DNA from: Nemophila menziesii
Lineage: Eukaryota; Streptophyta; Magnoliopsida; Boraginales; Hydrophyllaceae
Direction of reading: 5' to 3'
NCBI GenBank assembly: GCA_029959085.1
Contig: JARWIR010000023.1
Span: 7,949,860-8,013,859 of the forward strand
DNA: 64,000 bases
The position numbers and the translations under genes were made by a program. Under the pieces are notes generated by a model. That model was not told the origin of the DNA and did not search any database. It worked only from the letters and a program-made list of their open reading frames with translations. Positions 21,055 through 31,110 of this stretch are shown here, piece after piece; the first letter of the stretch is position 1, and the number at the start of each line of letters is the position of its first letter.

Positions 21055-21625
21055 AAAATTCTGCAGAAAAATTTAGCAAAGAGCCATGTGTTAGGTGAAT
21101 AAATGGAGGACTAAACGATAATATTTTTGGCCAAATTTTTTCCCAGGAGTAGAACATATATTCTAGTTTTTGTATGTTGTTTCGGACTAGAAGAACCCGC
21201 TCGTTACCATCTCGTTAGATGCCCCGATAGATGTTTCAAATAGCTTAAAAAATAAAAATTCTGCAGAAAAACTTAGTATAGTGTCATGTTTGGGTGATTA
21301 AATTGAGGACTAAATGATGATATTTTTTGTCATTTTTTTCTAGGAGTAAAACATATATTCTAGTTCCGTATGTTGTTTCGGACCAGAGGAACCAGCTAGT
21401 TAGATGCCACAATAGATGTCTCAAAAACGCTAAAAAATGAAAATTCTGCAAAAAAGCTTAACATATAGTCATGTTTGGGTGATTAAATGGAGGACTAAAC
21501 GATGATATTTTTAGCCATATTTTTTTCCGGGAGTAAATCATATATTCTAGTTTCGCATGTCGTTTCGTACTAGAGGAAGCAGCTCGTTAGATACCCCAAT
21601 AGATGTCTCAAAAACACTAAAAAAA
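21055..21625. repeat. Three diverged tandem repeats of about 185-200 bp, A only
   Basis: Units start with AAAATTCTGCA at 21055, 21255 and 21440. Each contains GGAGGACTAAACGATGATAT-like, ACATATATTCTAGTT, GTTTCGGAC/TACTAGAGGAA and GATGTCTCAAAAACGCTAAA-like blocks in the same order. The spacing (200, then 185) reflects small indels. No coding potential was seen. Confidence 0.88.
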
Positions 21626-21634
21626 ATTGGTGGA

Positions 21635-21860
21635 ATTTTTCCCACCAAACAATATAAACCCCGATTTTTCGCACCAAATAACAATATAAAAATTTGGTGA
21701 GAAGTTTGTTTGGTGGGAAAAAATTTGACATGATACTTTTTGGTGGAAAAAATTCTTTGAAAATTTTTTGGTGGGAAAAAAAAATTGGCCAGAAAATTTT
21801 GGCCGAAATTTTTTTGGCGGGAATAATTGCTTAGGAATTTTTTTGGTAGGAAAATTCAGT
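21635..21860. repeat. Degenerate array of a TTTGGTGGGAAAA motif, A only
   Basis: Many variants of (A/T)TTTGGTGGGAAAAA recur at irregular 20-45 bp spacing on the plus strand. At the left end (21635-21690) the complement TTCCCACCAAA also occurs, so part of it can fold back. It is non-coding. Confidence 0.75.
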
Positions 21861-22588
21861 GAGATGAAACTAATTCAATGGTATTATTATCTATTATGTC
21901 ATTTATATTATACATAACTTTTAAGGTCAATATCAACTCCTTCTAGAATGGTATTGGTAATTGCCTCATTATTTAATAATTCGTAATTATTTATTATTTA
22001 TTTTTATTGTAATAATTTTAGTAACAAATTTTCTTTGCATTATAAAATAAGAATTAAATCTACTTTAAAATTTATAGAAGTTGAAGTGATTATATATGAT
22101 TAGGTTAATTATGTACGGCCTATAATGTAAGTATTTATTATTCATATATGTAAAAAATATATAATATAATTATAATAACAACATAAGAATATTATATCCT
22201 TACTCTTTATTCCCATCTTCGCCCAGGCTAACAAGGCTTTACTTATTCAGGCGGGAGTGGAGCCTCGAAAAGCAATGTTGAGAGGAAGATCCTTGGCCCC
22301 TCTTCATTCTCTACAGGGTTCTAAATCTTTCTTGAACATAGGTGACAACGAGCGAGGTAGATATGGAAGAGATCAAACATGGGAATAAGAAGCAAGCTCG
22401 CCTTCCTTTTTGATCATTTTGATAGTGGGGGATGAAGAAAGTGGACAAAACAAATTCGAATTTATTGATAGCGGAAAAAAATCATATTAAAAGCGCTCCT
22501 AACCCAACCCTTCCTTCATAGAGCTGTGTATTGTAAGTGATTAGAACCTTCCCGGAGCGAGCCTCCCATATAGGCAAGTGAAGTTGGT

Positions 22589-22622
22589 GAGTCATATGAT
22601 GGTTAACTATCTCATGCGGTTC
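22589..22622 (+). other. Group II intron domain V-like hairpin (nad2 last intron), unit A
   Basis: A 34-nt segment starts GAGTCATATGATGG and ends CTCATGCGGTTC. It has the length and paired ends typical of group II intron domain V, and lies about 65 nt before the nad2 exon. The match to nad2 intron 4 is inferred from this position. The same hairpin is at 49905-49938 in B. Confidence 0.5.
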
Positions 22623-22685
22623 GGAGAGGACTCAGTTGTTACTGGTAGTTAGTACCCATATTGTTTCGGGGTGGACCGTTTCAAT

Positions 22686-22877
22686 CTTTTTTATTATATA
22701 CGCTTAGCGAAAAGAATGTTTTTTGATACACCTAGGACATGGATTCTATATAAACCGATGGATCATGACAAGTCGTTACTACTAGAAATTACTTCCTCTT
22801 TCATTGCTTCATTCTTTCCATATCATTCTCCTTTGTTCTAAGTTACTCATCAAATGGCACTCACTTGATATATTTAA
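22686..22877 (+). pseudogene. nad2: nad2 last exon (mitochondrial NADH dehydrogenase subunit 2), nuclear copy, unit A
   Basis: The 64-codon frame reads FYYIRLAKRMFFDTPRTWIL and onward through MDHDKSLLL to VTHQMAL, which is the C-terminal end of plant mitochondrial NAD2, a membrane subunit of respiratory complex I. A TAA replaces the codon after SPLF, and a TGA near the end (22866-22868) replaces the Ser codon kept in B. The upstream exons are absent, so no functional product is possible. The exon start is placed by the frame after the intron-like sequence and may be off by a few bases. Confidence 0.85.
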
Positions 22878-23167
22878 GTTCGATCATTGGTCTGACTGGA
22901 CGGAATATTGGCTAATGAACTCTTTTTCCTCCTATAGTCTTGATCTCCCATGAAAGGAGCAAGCAAGAAAATTAAAGCGTTAGCGCACTCCAGCAAGAAA
23001 AGAAGGACAATATAGGAACGACTTCTAAGATAGAATAACAATAACGAGAATAACCCTGGACTAGACCTATTCTGATTCTTAATTATCCGTCGCTACGCTG
23101 TTCCCAAGGACTAGCAAAATCGAAATAGCGAAATTCTTGGGTCATCTCAATCGGTTCAGAAACCACA

Positions 23168-23518
23168 ACAATTATTACAAGCTTAGCTAGCGCTATACTT
23201 GTAGTTGGAGATACCACAGTAACATGGCTTTGGGGTGGTTTCTCCATGGACAATGCCACCTTAAATCGTTTTTTTAGTCTTCATCATTTACTCCCCTTTA
23301 TTTTAGTAGGTGCCAATCTTTTTCATCTGGCCGCATTACATCAATATGGATCAAATAATCCATTGGGTGTACATTCAGAGATGGATGAAATAGCTTCTTA
23401 CCTTTATATTTATGTAAATGATCTAGTAAGTTTGGAAGATTTTGCTATCTTTTTTTCCATTTTTTTTTATGTTCCTAATGTTTTGGGGCATCCCGACAAT
23501 TATATACCTGCTAAACCG
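23168..23518 (+). pseudogene. cob: cob fragment (mitochondrial apocytochrome b), nuclear copy, unit A
   Basis: An open frame of 117 codons matches the central part of plant apocytochrome b, the haem-binding subunit of respiratory complex [58 protein letters not shown] and [13 protein letters not shown]. The haem-ligand type His residues of LHHLL and HLAALH are visible. Similarity stops after PAKP. In A the frame stays open through the end, while B has lost one T in a poly-T run. It covers only about 30% of the usual length of about 390 residues. Serine in SEMDEIASY, where many plants have an edited Phe, suggests DNA rather than edited RNA as the source (inference). Confidence 0.92.
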
Positions 23519-23747
23519 ATATGGAAAATAACTAATTATAAGGGATAATTTCAATTAATTACAATTATTTCAAATTCTACTCACAGAAAAAGGAAGGAGG
23601 ATCATACTTTAATAGATTAATTTTCAATTAAACATTCAGACATATTTACCTTCACAATTATCCTTGATGTCATTTTTATATTATATAATAATTAATATAA
23701 TATTTATTTATTTATTTTAATTATATTTTAATGTCCGACCACCTCTA

Positions 23748-23935
23748 CCATCCACTACCTCCACCACCACCTCTGGCATTTCACCACCGACTACTACCAC
23801 CAACTAATACATTCTCCATCAACCACCACCACAACCATCACCCATAACCCCACTACACAACCACTACCTCATGCATCGACCACTCCCACCCTCATTACTA
23901 CCACCATCTTATGCATCCACCACCACCACCGATCT
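23748..23935. repeat. CCA-rich imperfect triplet repeat, unit A
   Basis: A strongly strand-asymmetric run of CCA, CTA and CAC triplets. Frames through it (for example poly-Trp on the minus strand) are artefacts. Unit B carries an extra internal duplication of about 36 bp near 51055-51115. Confidence 0.9.
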
Positions 23936-24301
23936 TTCTGTAAATTTGACCTCAAAATGTGGGTAACCTGATAGTCATTAAAAAAATTGGGAAACTTCTT
24001 AAGATATCGATCCTCTTCTAAAAAATTGAGCATAGTTTCCACAAGCAAAAGGGAAAAATATGGATACACGACGAAAATTGATAGATGCACTAAAACATTT
24101 CACGACCATGTCAGAGAAATAATCGGTGAAAGTTCATTTCATTTATCGGAAATCCTAAAGACACAGATATCACTTCAAGAAATCAAGTACATGCGACCTT
24201 GTTTGAATACTTGACATCTTTATCTGGTCAAGGAAAAACACTTTGCATGTATTAGAAGATACTTACGAATGTGGTGACATTTAGGGCGATAATTTTGCTC
24301 C

Positions 24302-24424
24302 GAGATAACCGATAAAGATATCAAAGATGCAATATTTGGTATTAAGTCCCCATCACCCGACAATTATTTATCCAAATTCTTCATCAAGTCTTGGAATGTA
24401 GTAGGTGAAGAGTTGACCATATAA
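24302..24424 (+). pseudogene. LINE reverse transcriptase N-terminal fragment, unit A
   Basis: A 41-codon frame reads EITDKDIKDAIFGIKSPSPD, then FFIKSWNVVGEE and a TAA. This is the RT entry block of plant LINE ORF2 (DIKDALF-I, SPGPDGY, FFKKAW, VGEDV). In it GPDGY has become SPDNY. Only this short block is recognisable. The 350 bp to its left is open in places but unrecognised. It is a third LINE relic in the unit; the copy in B is 51645-51767. Confidence 0.8.
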
Positions 24425-24454
24425 ATAAGTAAATTTTTCAAATAAGACTTTCTC

Positions 24455-25936
24455 TTAAAGAAACTTATCTATTATATCATTAACAGACTTCTCCTTCTCT
24501 CCAATCACAGAGAGTTGTTCTTCCAAAGTCTCATTAACAAAATTATTTACTTCTTCTTTGTCACCTTCACCTTCAGTTACATTAACATCAGGCGTGTTTT
24601 GATATTTGCAAACAACCTGAAAAGGTAAAAGAAATATACAATCAAATATATGTAAATTAAAGGGGTGATTTGTCAATCAACTGAAATGTTAAGGGCTAAA
24701 CTGTCAAATGACTGTATACCTTTATTGTTTCTTCTTCAACTATCTTTTCTTCCATGCTTTTCCCATAATGTCTTTCACCATTCTTTTCTTCCACGCTTTT
24801 CATATCAGGCCTTTCATCACAGGTCTTTCCTCCTTCTTCCAAACCAACATTACCTACCTTTTTTAGTTCTTTCTCAACAACTACTTTCTCTACAGTCTAT
24901 GAAACTAAAGTATTTACTTCGTCGTTCTCACCTTCAGTTACATTAACATCAGTTGTGTTTTGATCTTCACAAACAACCTATAAAGTTAAAATAAATATAT
25001 AGTCAAATATATGTAAATTAGGGGTTAAATTGTCAATCAACTAAAATGTTAAGGGCTAAATTGTCAAATGATTGTGTACCTTCATTGTTTCCTCTTCAAC
25101 TGTCTTTTCTTACACACTTTTCTCACCATGCCTTTCATCACTCTTTTCTTCTACACTTTTCATATTAGGCCTTTCATCACAGGTTTTAACTACTTCTTTT
25201 TTCCCTTCATTACAGTTCTGGACTTCTATCTCATCCAGGCCATTATTGGTATGAACTTTATCTTCTTCTCGTTGCTGAACTATTTCTTCAACCTTATTTC
25301 CAAGTTAATAACAAAGGCATGAAATAAGAAGTTTGAATTTCGTGGTTTTCATGTATTACTGGTTTACTAACAACAAACATGTCAACAGTTACGTTGTTCT
25401 CTCCAATGCTACACATCTCCATACATTTATCCTTGCAATCTAAACATACTAGGCCATCAGGTAGTTTTTCCCCCAATTTCAAATAGTTTTACTCCAAGTT
25501 ACCTTTTATCCCTAACTTCGAAACAGACTTCTTAAGTACAGGTATACTAAATTTATCATATTCAGAACCATCTACATACTCAATCTTTAAATCATGGTAA
25601 TTGCCCGAGTCTTCATTAATTATCCCACAAAAGCGAATCCTCGGTGCAAATTTCTTTGTTACACGATCAATTTCGAATAAATTAGTTACCCATTACGTTA
25701 GGAACCAATTAATGGAAAAATAATTATCAAATATGGATACACTATCAATATGGTAACCAAATCCCGTAAAATATACTCCTATTACTAACTAAATCCCGCC
25801 CTTCACGCGTGATATCTAAAAATGTAATAAATATACTCAAAAACCCTACATTTACAGATTAAAAGATTTTAACTTACAAGCAAAAATTTAGGGGTAGTAA
25901 ATAAACACACTTACTCCATAACGTAAACGGCGCCAT
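24455..25936 (-). pseudogene. Minus-strand gene fragment, PB1-like/Mutator N-terminal type, with duplicated exons, unit A
   Basis: Read on the minus strand: exon 1 (25936-25915) starts ATGGCGCCGTTTACG (MAPFTLW) and ends at an A|GTAAGT donor. An acceptor near 25816 opens a degraded exon with SVSIFDNYFSINW, then IRFCGIINEDSGNYHDLKIE, KLGEKLPDGLVC and CMEMCSIGENNVTVDMFVV. This layout resembles the PB1-like N-terminal domain of Mutator-like transposases and related plant genes. Acidic-lysine exons follow: one ending at 25080, then 24977-24720 (86 codons, VVCEDQNTTDVNVTEGE), then 24616-24455 (VVCKYQNTPDVNVTEGEGD). They are separated by near-identical introns of 102 and 103 bp. In-frame stops occur in several exons and also in B. 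No transposase core is present. The family assignment is tentative. Confidence 0.5.
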
Positions 25937-27040
25937 TGATTATATTTTGAGCTAAAGTATATCGTCTTATGCAATCTGGGTTCTTCGTCTTCTTGTTCTT
26001 CCACAAACCAAACCCTCCCTTGTCTTTTGATTTTGTTTTAATTTTTTTGTTTTGTTTTGTGTATATATAGGGTAGGAATTTTAGAATTACCTATTTTGCC
26101 CTTTTAAAAGTATGGGGTTAAGATAATTAATTAAATAAAACGGATGAAGAATAAAAAAAATAAAAAAAATGCTCTTAACGGTGATTTTGGACGGAAAACG
26201 TTAGTAACGACCACGAGTCACGAAAAGAAAAGTTAAGGGTATCAAGTAGAATTAGACAATGGGGCAACTTGTCAATCGCATAAAAAATTAGGAGCAAACG
26301 GGGTATTTCCTCAAACTTATATAAAACCCTCATTTCGGTTACCTTTTCTTTATAAATCAAAAGTAAGACGAAAAGTTCCTTGGAGCACCGTAAGATATTC
26401 GACGATCTCCATCGTCTCAGTGATGTTTAAATCAGGTACACTCTCGAATCCTCACTTTTTTCATATTTTCCACTTATTAAGTTGTAATAACGATGAAATA
26501 TACAATCGATCTGCAAAACCTAAGGTAAAAAAAGTAGGAGATATTGAGGAATTGTTACAATTAAGAAAGAAAGTTTATGCGGTTTGCTGGGTAAAACTCT
26601 GGATTTCTAGTCCATTGAACAATTTCAATGTAGATGCTCGCTCTGTTATGGATTTCTCTGTTATGGATTTCCTGCTAAGAGAAATCAGAATTGTATCATA
26701 TACAATATATTTGCACCATAGGGGACCATACCGGTGAAGAATGAGTTGGGTTAGTTGGGTTAGTGGATTTGGTTGAAACATTATCACAATCCGAAGATAT
26801 CTCATTAACTGCCACCCGACCAATAGTCCTCCCAACCAGTCTTTTTCTTTATATGTGATATTTATGGATAATCAGTAATGTATTTTATCCATAAATTTAA
26901 TCATTAAATTGGGATTATAGCTTGAATTTGAGTTAGATTTGAACTAATTACTCTTTACTTTTACATATGTACTTGATAATTAAAAAATATTAACATAGAA
27001 ATAATGCTTATTTATTTGGAAGAGATTAATAGAAATAATG
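25528..27040. repeat. 1.5 kb tandem repeat copy R1, unit A
   Basis: Starting at CTTCTTAAGTACAGG, this block covers part of the PB1-like exon, intron 1, exon 1, the TATA box and about 1 kb upstream of it. It is repeated directly at 27041 with a period of about 1,513 bp. On the plus strand the upstream part includes an open frame at 26420-26737 that I do not recognise. It is not kept open in R2 or R3, so it is not called a gene. Confidence 0.85.
26062..26069 (-). promoter_or_regulatory. TATA box of the PB1-like gene fragment, copy R1, unit A
   Basis: The minus strand reads CCCTATATATACAC about 130 nt upstream of the ATG at 25936, followed by an A/C-rich leader. Its position and conservation in four copies (A and B, R1 and R2) support a core promoter. 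Confidence 0.55.
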
Positions 27041-28550
27041 CTTCTTAAGTACAGGTATACTGAATTTGTCATATTCACAACCATCTACATACTCAATCTT
27101 TAAATCATGGTAATTGCTCGTGTCTTCATCAAATATCCTACAGAAGAGAATCCGTGCAAATTTCTCTGTTAGACGATTAATTTCGAATAAATTAGTTACC
27201 CATTACGTTAGGAACCAATTAATAGAAAAATAATTATCAAATATGGATACACTATCAATATGGTAACCAAATCCCGTAAAATATACTCCTATTGCTAATT
27301 AAATCCCGCCCTTCACGCGTGATATCTAAAAATGTAATAAATATACTCGAAAACCCTACATTTACAGATTAAAAGATCTTAACTAACAAGCAAAGATTTA
27401 GGGGTAATAAAAAAACACACTTACTCCATAACGTAAACGGCGCCATTGATTATCTTTCGAGCTAAAGTACATCGACTTATGCAATCTGGGTTCTTCGTAT
27501 TCTTGTTCTTCCCCAAACCAAACCCTCCCTTTGTCTTTTGATTTTGTTTTAATTTTTTTGTTTTGTTTTGTGTATATATAGGGTAGGCATTTCAGAATTA
27601 CCTATTTTTCCCTTTTAAAAATATGGGGTTAAGATAATTAATTAAATAAAACATATTAAGAATAAAAAAATAAAAAAATGCTATTAACGGTGATTTTGCA
27701 CGGAAAAATGTTAGTAACGACCAAGAGTCACGAAAAGAAATGTTAAGGGTATCTAGTAGAATTAAACAATGGGGCAACTTGTCAATCGCATAAAAATTTA
27801 GGAGCAAAAAGGGTATTTCCTCAAACTTATATAAAACCCTCATTTCGATTACCTTTTCTTCATAAATAAAAAGTAAGAGGAAAAGTTCCTTGGATCACCA
27901 TAAGACGATCTCCATCGCCTCAGTGATGTTTAAATCAGGTACACTCTCGAATCCTCACTTTTTCCATATTTTCCACTTATTAAATTGTAATAACGATGAA
28001 ATATACAATCGATCTGTAAAACCTAATGTAAAAAAAAGTAGGAGATATTGAGGAATTGTTACAATTAAGATAGAAAGTTTATGCGGTTCGCTGGGTAAAA
28101 CTCTGGATTTCTAGTCCATTGAACAATTTCAATGTAGATGGTCGCTCTCTTATGGATTTCTCTGTTATGGATTTCCTGCTAAGAGAAATCAGAATTGTAT
28201 CTTATACAATATATTTGCACCATAGGGGGCCATACATGTGAAGAATGAGTTGGGTTAGTTGGGTTAGTGGATTTGGTTGAAACATTATCACAATCCGAAG
28301 AATCTCATCAACTGCCACCCGACCAATAGCCCTCCCAACCCGTCTTTTTCTCTATATGTGATATTATGGATAATCATAATGTATTTTATCCATAAATTTG
28401 ATCATTAAATTGGTATTATAGCTTGAATTTGAGTTGGATTTGAACTAATTACTCTTTACTTTTACATATTTACTTGATAATTAAAATATATTAACATAAA
28501 AATAATGCTTATTTACTTGGAAGGGATTAATAGTATTTTTTTTATATTTT
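27041..28550. repeat. 1.5 kb tandem repeat copy R2, unit A
   Basis: A direct copy of R1 with scattered substitutions and small indels. It contains a second copy of the TATA box and the ATGGCGCCGTT first exon on the minus strand. Downstream of that exon the second copy has only the beginning of the next exon before running into R1, so it would read into R1's upstream region. Confidence 0.85.
27444..27580 (-). promoter_or_regulatory. Duplicated promoter, leader and first exon, copy R2, unit A
   Basis: TATATATA at 27573-27580 is followed by the same leader and ATGGCGCCGTTTACG (start at 27446) as in R1. The A|GTAAGT donor is also kept. It is an orphan promoter-first-exon module. Confidence 0.5.
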
Positions 28551-29303
28551 GCACACAGGCAGAAACTCATGCGAAGAACAATATCATTACTGAACAAAAA
28601 CATACAACGAATAAGATCATTGGCCGTGACATTTCAGTTAACTATGAAGGTTTAATAATTTTCATGGTAAAATTTAATTGGTAGGTCATTTTAAAACAAT
28701 AAATTTCATAAAGGCCTTTTTTGATATTTTCGTAGTATAAAATTCTCTCGTCGTGTACACAATTTGGGGATTCATTTGCTGTTTCGACATTAAAAATCGA
28801 GGTTATTAACAAGGTAAATTTGGATTCTTATCTTTTCGATACTAAAATATTGTGCATTGTGTGAATTAGATCTTAATTATTTTATTGAATTTGATAAACA
28901 GATTTCTTAGCTTCATTTGTTTCGATCTTTTATGAGTAATTTCTCTATATTTGATGATAGATCTTGCATTTTACCCCCTTATCTAACGATTCATCGAAGC
29001 GCATAGGTTATGTAATTAAGAAAAAATAGATTCTGAAATCTTCAAAGCAAACAAATCTGTATTTGATTTTTCATTAATTTTATCGATACTATAATCTATG
29101 TCAGTAATCGAAACCAAATTTCAATTAAATAGCGTAATACATTCTTCGATCTTCGAATCCATCAAAAGAAAAACTCATATAAAGTGTTATTAAGTTAGAA
29201 ATCTCTACTGTTTCATTTTTTTTCAATTGTGAAGTTGTATGATTGATTTAAACATGTTAGAGTATTCAAATTATTTCTATTTTGCACTTATTTTTGTTTA
29301 CAG
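28551..29303. other. Spacer upstream of the unidentified exon, unit A
   Basis: AT-rich sequence shared with unit B (55480-56251). It contains promoter- or intron-like sequence (GTTATTAACAAGGTAAATTTGG near 28802 looks like a donor) but no recognisable protein. It may hold the first exon and intron of the gene whose next exon is 29304-29586. Confidence 0.3.
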
Positions 29304-29586
29304 AAAGCAAATTTCAGGGAATAATCATTTTGCTACACATCTAGTGGAAAATTCAAGCCAAAGGAACTTTCGAAACAGTTCATCAGCTCCATTTATTAAA
29401 TCTATAAGAAGAAGCTCAAGGTTTTCAAATCAAAAAATGGATAAATCCGATAATTTTGTACCAATTGAAGATTTTACCGTGGATATTTACTCCACAGATC
29501 AGCAATCTAGTGAGGGTAACTTTTTCCCTTGTGGAAATCTCATTATCACAAAATTACCACCTAATCTTTTCAACATTGCGTTTCAA
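29304..29586 (+). CDS. Unidentified spliced exon (fragment of an unknown gene), unit A
   Basis: A 283-bp open segment lies between a good acceptor (TTTTTGTTTACAG) and a good donor (CAA|GTAAGT). The product reads KQISGNNHFATHLVENSSQR, then RRSSRFSNQK and IEDFTVDIYSTDQQ, and ends LPPNLFNIAFQ; it is polar and Ser/Asn-rich. No domain is recognised. Unit B has the same exon with the same length and boundaries (56252-56534) and only a few amino-acid changes, so neither copy has decayed. Flanking exons could not be identified. The frame stays open upstream to 29239, but the splice sites argue that the exon begins at 29304. Confidence 0.45.
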
Positions 29587-29761
29587 GTAAGTAAAACTTA
29601 TTAATTACATTGGTTTTAAATTATTGTATCTTTTAATAGGATGCATTATTAACATTTTTTATGGGTTTTACTTAGAATTAACTCTGAATTTTCCTATCAA
29701 GGTTCGCAACATAATTCTACTACCCAAATACGTAAGAGGCCTCAACTTTCCCTAATTGGTA

Positions 29762-29830
29762 CTCTCTCTCTCTCTCTCTCCCTCTCTCTCTCTCTCCCTC
29801 TCTCTCTCTCTCCCTCTCTCTCTCTCTCTC
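29762..29830. repeat. (CT)n microsatellite, unit A
   Basis: About 69 bp of CT repeat with a few CC interruptions. In B (56711-56729) only about 19 bp remain. Confidence 0.97.
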
Positions 29831-31110
29831 ATGTATTAATGTGTATTTATATGGTTGTAATTATATATTAAAGGCAAACTCAATTATCCAATGCATTCGT
29901 GTATGTAACCCAACATGTAATTTTCATTTTATTGTTTTAGTTTAGAAACAATAATTAGTCAGATATGCAACGTCTTATTATGAGTTCAGGGTACACTTAA
30001 AAATTTTGTTTGTGGGTGCTATAATATTAAAAGGATTTTAGTGAGATGGATGAGGTGAAGTAGGGTAGGGATTTTATTTACAATTTAACTATTAAATATA
30101 ATTTTTATTCAATTTTGGTAAAGTTATCTTGAAAAAGTAATATCCTATATATCAAAAAAATTATAATATGTTGTAAAATTATTTGAAAAACTTTATTCTC
30201 AAATGGATGAAGAAAAAAAGTTTAACTAATCATTCTAAAAAATTATTTTATAAGAGTGAATTGTTTAAAAGGTCCAAAACTAAATTTTCTCATTTTTAAT
30301 GGGTTTAAGTTTTTTTCCTTCCGCAAATGGTCAAATTTTTAATGGGATATCTTTGTTTTTATAATAAGTTACGATTTTATTTAATGGTTTATACAAATTT
30401 TTTAATGGGTCACGTGTATTATTTTTTATAGATTAAACATATTTCTTAAAGGTTATGTGTAATAAATATTGTAAACTTTATTAGCTAACAATATTCTTGT
30501 AAAGACATTTGAATCAATAACCCATAAATACTTACATAACATAATTTGGACTCATGAACAACCCATATATCACGACGAAGGGATCACTTGTTGTGATTAA
30601 CAATAGGGAAATAGCCGATAAAAAGATATATAACAAGCAACTAAGATATATATAGATATATATGTGTGTGTATATATAATATATATCAACGTCAGTAAAC
30701 AACCTAGATTAAACCTTGATTAAACCTTGATTAGTAATATACTGATAATTTATACAGGGATTTGTTGACCAAAACAATAATATTTCATAGTATTTAAAAT
30801 TTATACATTACCATAACATCAGCGTGAAAATATAATAAATGGTCAAGTAAAAAATAGCAAAGGAAATATCATCAATAACGTGAGTAAAGATGAATAATTA
30901 TGTATTACTTGAATATACTTAACTAAATCATGTTTGATGTTTTTTTCTTGGTTTCTTATGTTTTTTATGTAAAGAAATTAATTATATGGTAAATTGCACC
31001 ATTTATCTTTCAGTACGTTGGTGGTCCAGGCTTGCTTGCACGCACAACGAATAATCACACAGGGATATAATTGCCTCAACATGCATATTCCCAATTAAAT
31101 TCAGAACTAG
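29831..31110. other. AT-rich spacer before the LTR element, no gene seen, unit A
   Basis: No family was recognised. It includes a degenerate motif around TTTTTAATGGG(T/A) repeated several times near 30290-30420 and a short TA/GT-rich patch near 30640-30690. It ends with GTTAC-TAG immediately before the minus-strand LTR. The copy in B is 56730-57941. Confidence 0.45.

Larger units (their letters stand above)
22195..23518 (+). other. Nuclear insert of mitochondrial DNA (NUMT), unit A
   Basis: About 1.3 kb contains the end of a group II intron, the last exon of nad2 and an internal piece of cob, both on the plus strand and about 290 bp apart. The base composition differs from the surrounding AT-rich sequence. 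The left edge is estimated from the change in composition near GCCCAGGCTAAC (about 22223), and the right edge from the end of cob similarity. nad2 and cob being adjacent suggests either a recombined mitochondrial genome or rearrangement after transfer. The copy in B is 49512-50833. Confidence 0.85.

Noticed and set aside
21055..21625. CRISPR-like array
   Set aside because: The units are contiguous tandem repeats of about 190 bp without short direct repeats and unique spacers, and the setting is a plant nuclear genome.
22195..22690. tRNA or rRNA genes in the mitochondrial insert
   Set aside because: No cloverleaf with T-loop GTTC-type motif and matching acceptor stem, and no rRNA signature, could be found. 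The structured part fits a group II intron end.
23246..23548. A functional cytochrome b gene
   Set aside because: Only about 30% of cob is present, it lacks both ends, and it sits in transposon-rich nuclear DNA. It is a mitochondrial insert.
23869..24090. Minus-strand frame with a run of Trp residues
   Set aside because: It is a translation of the CCA-rich triplet tract, not a gene.
24665..25322. Plus-strand frames rich in Phe, Leu and Ser at 24665-24946 and 25068-25322
   Set aside because: They are antisense shadows of the acidic-lysine exons on the minus strand, which have splice sites and repeated structure.
26420..26737. 105-codon plus-strand frame (also 53762-54079), upstream of and divergent from the PB1-like promoter
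   Set aside because: It is open in R1 of both units but not in R2 or R3, and the GGTAC after ATGTTTAAATCAG could be a splice donor. No family was recognised, so it is left as part of the repeat.
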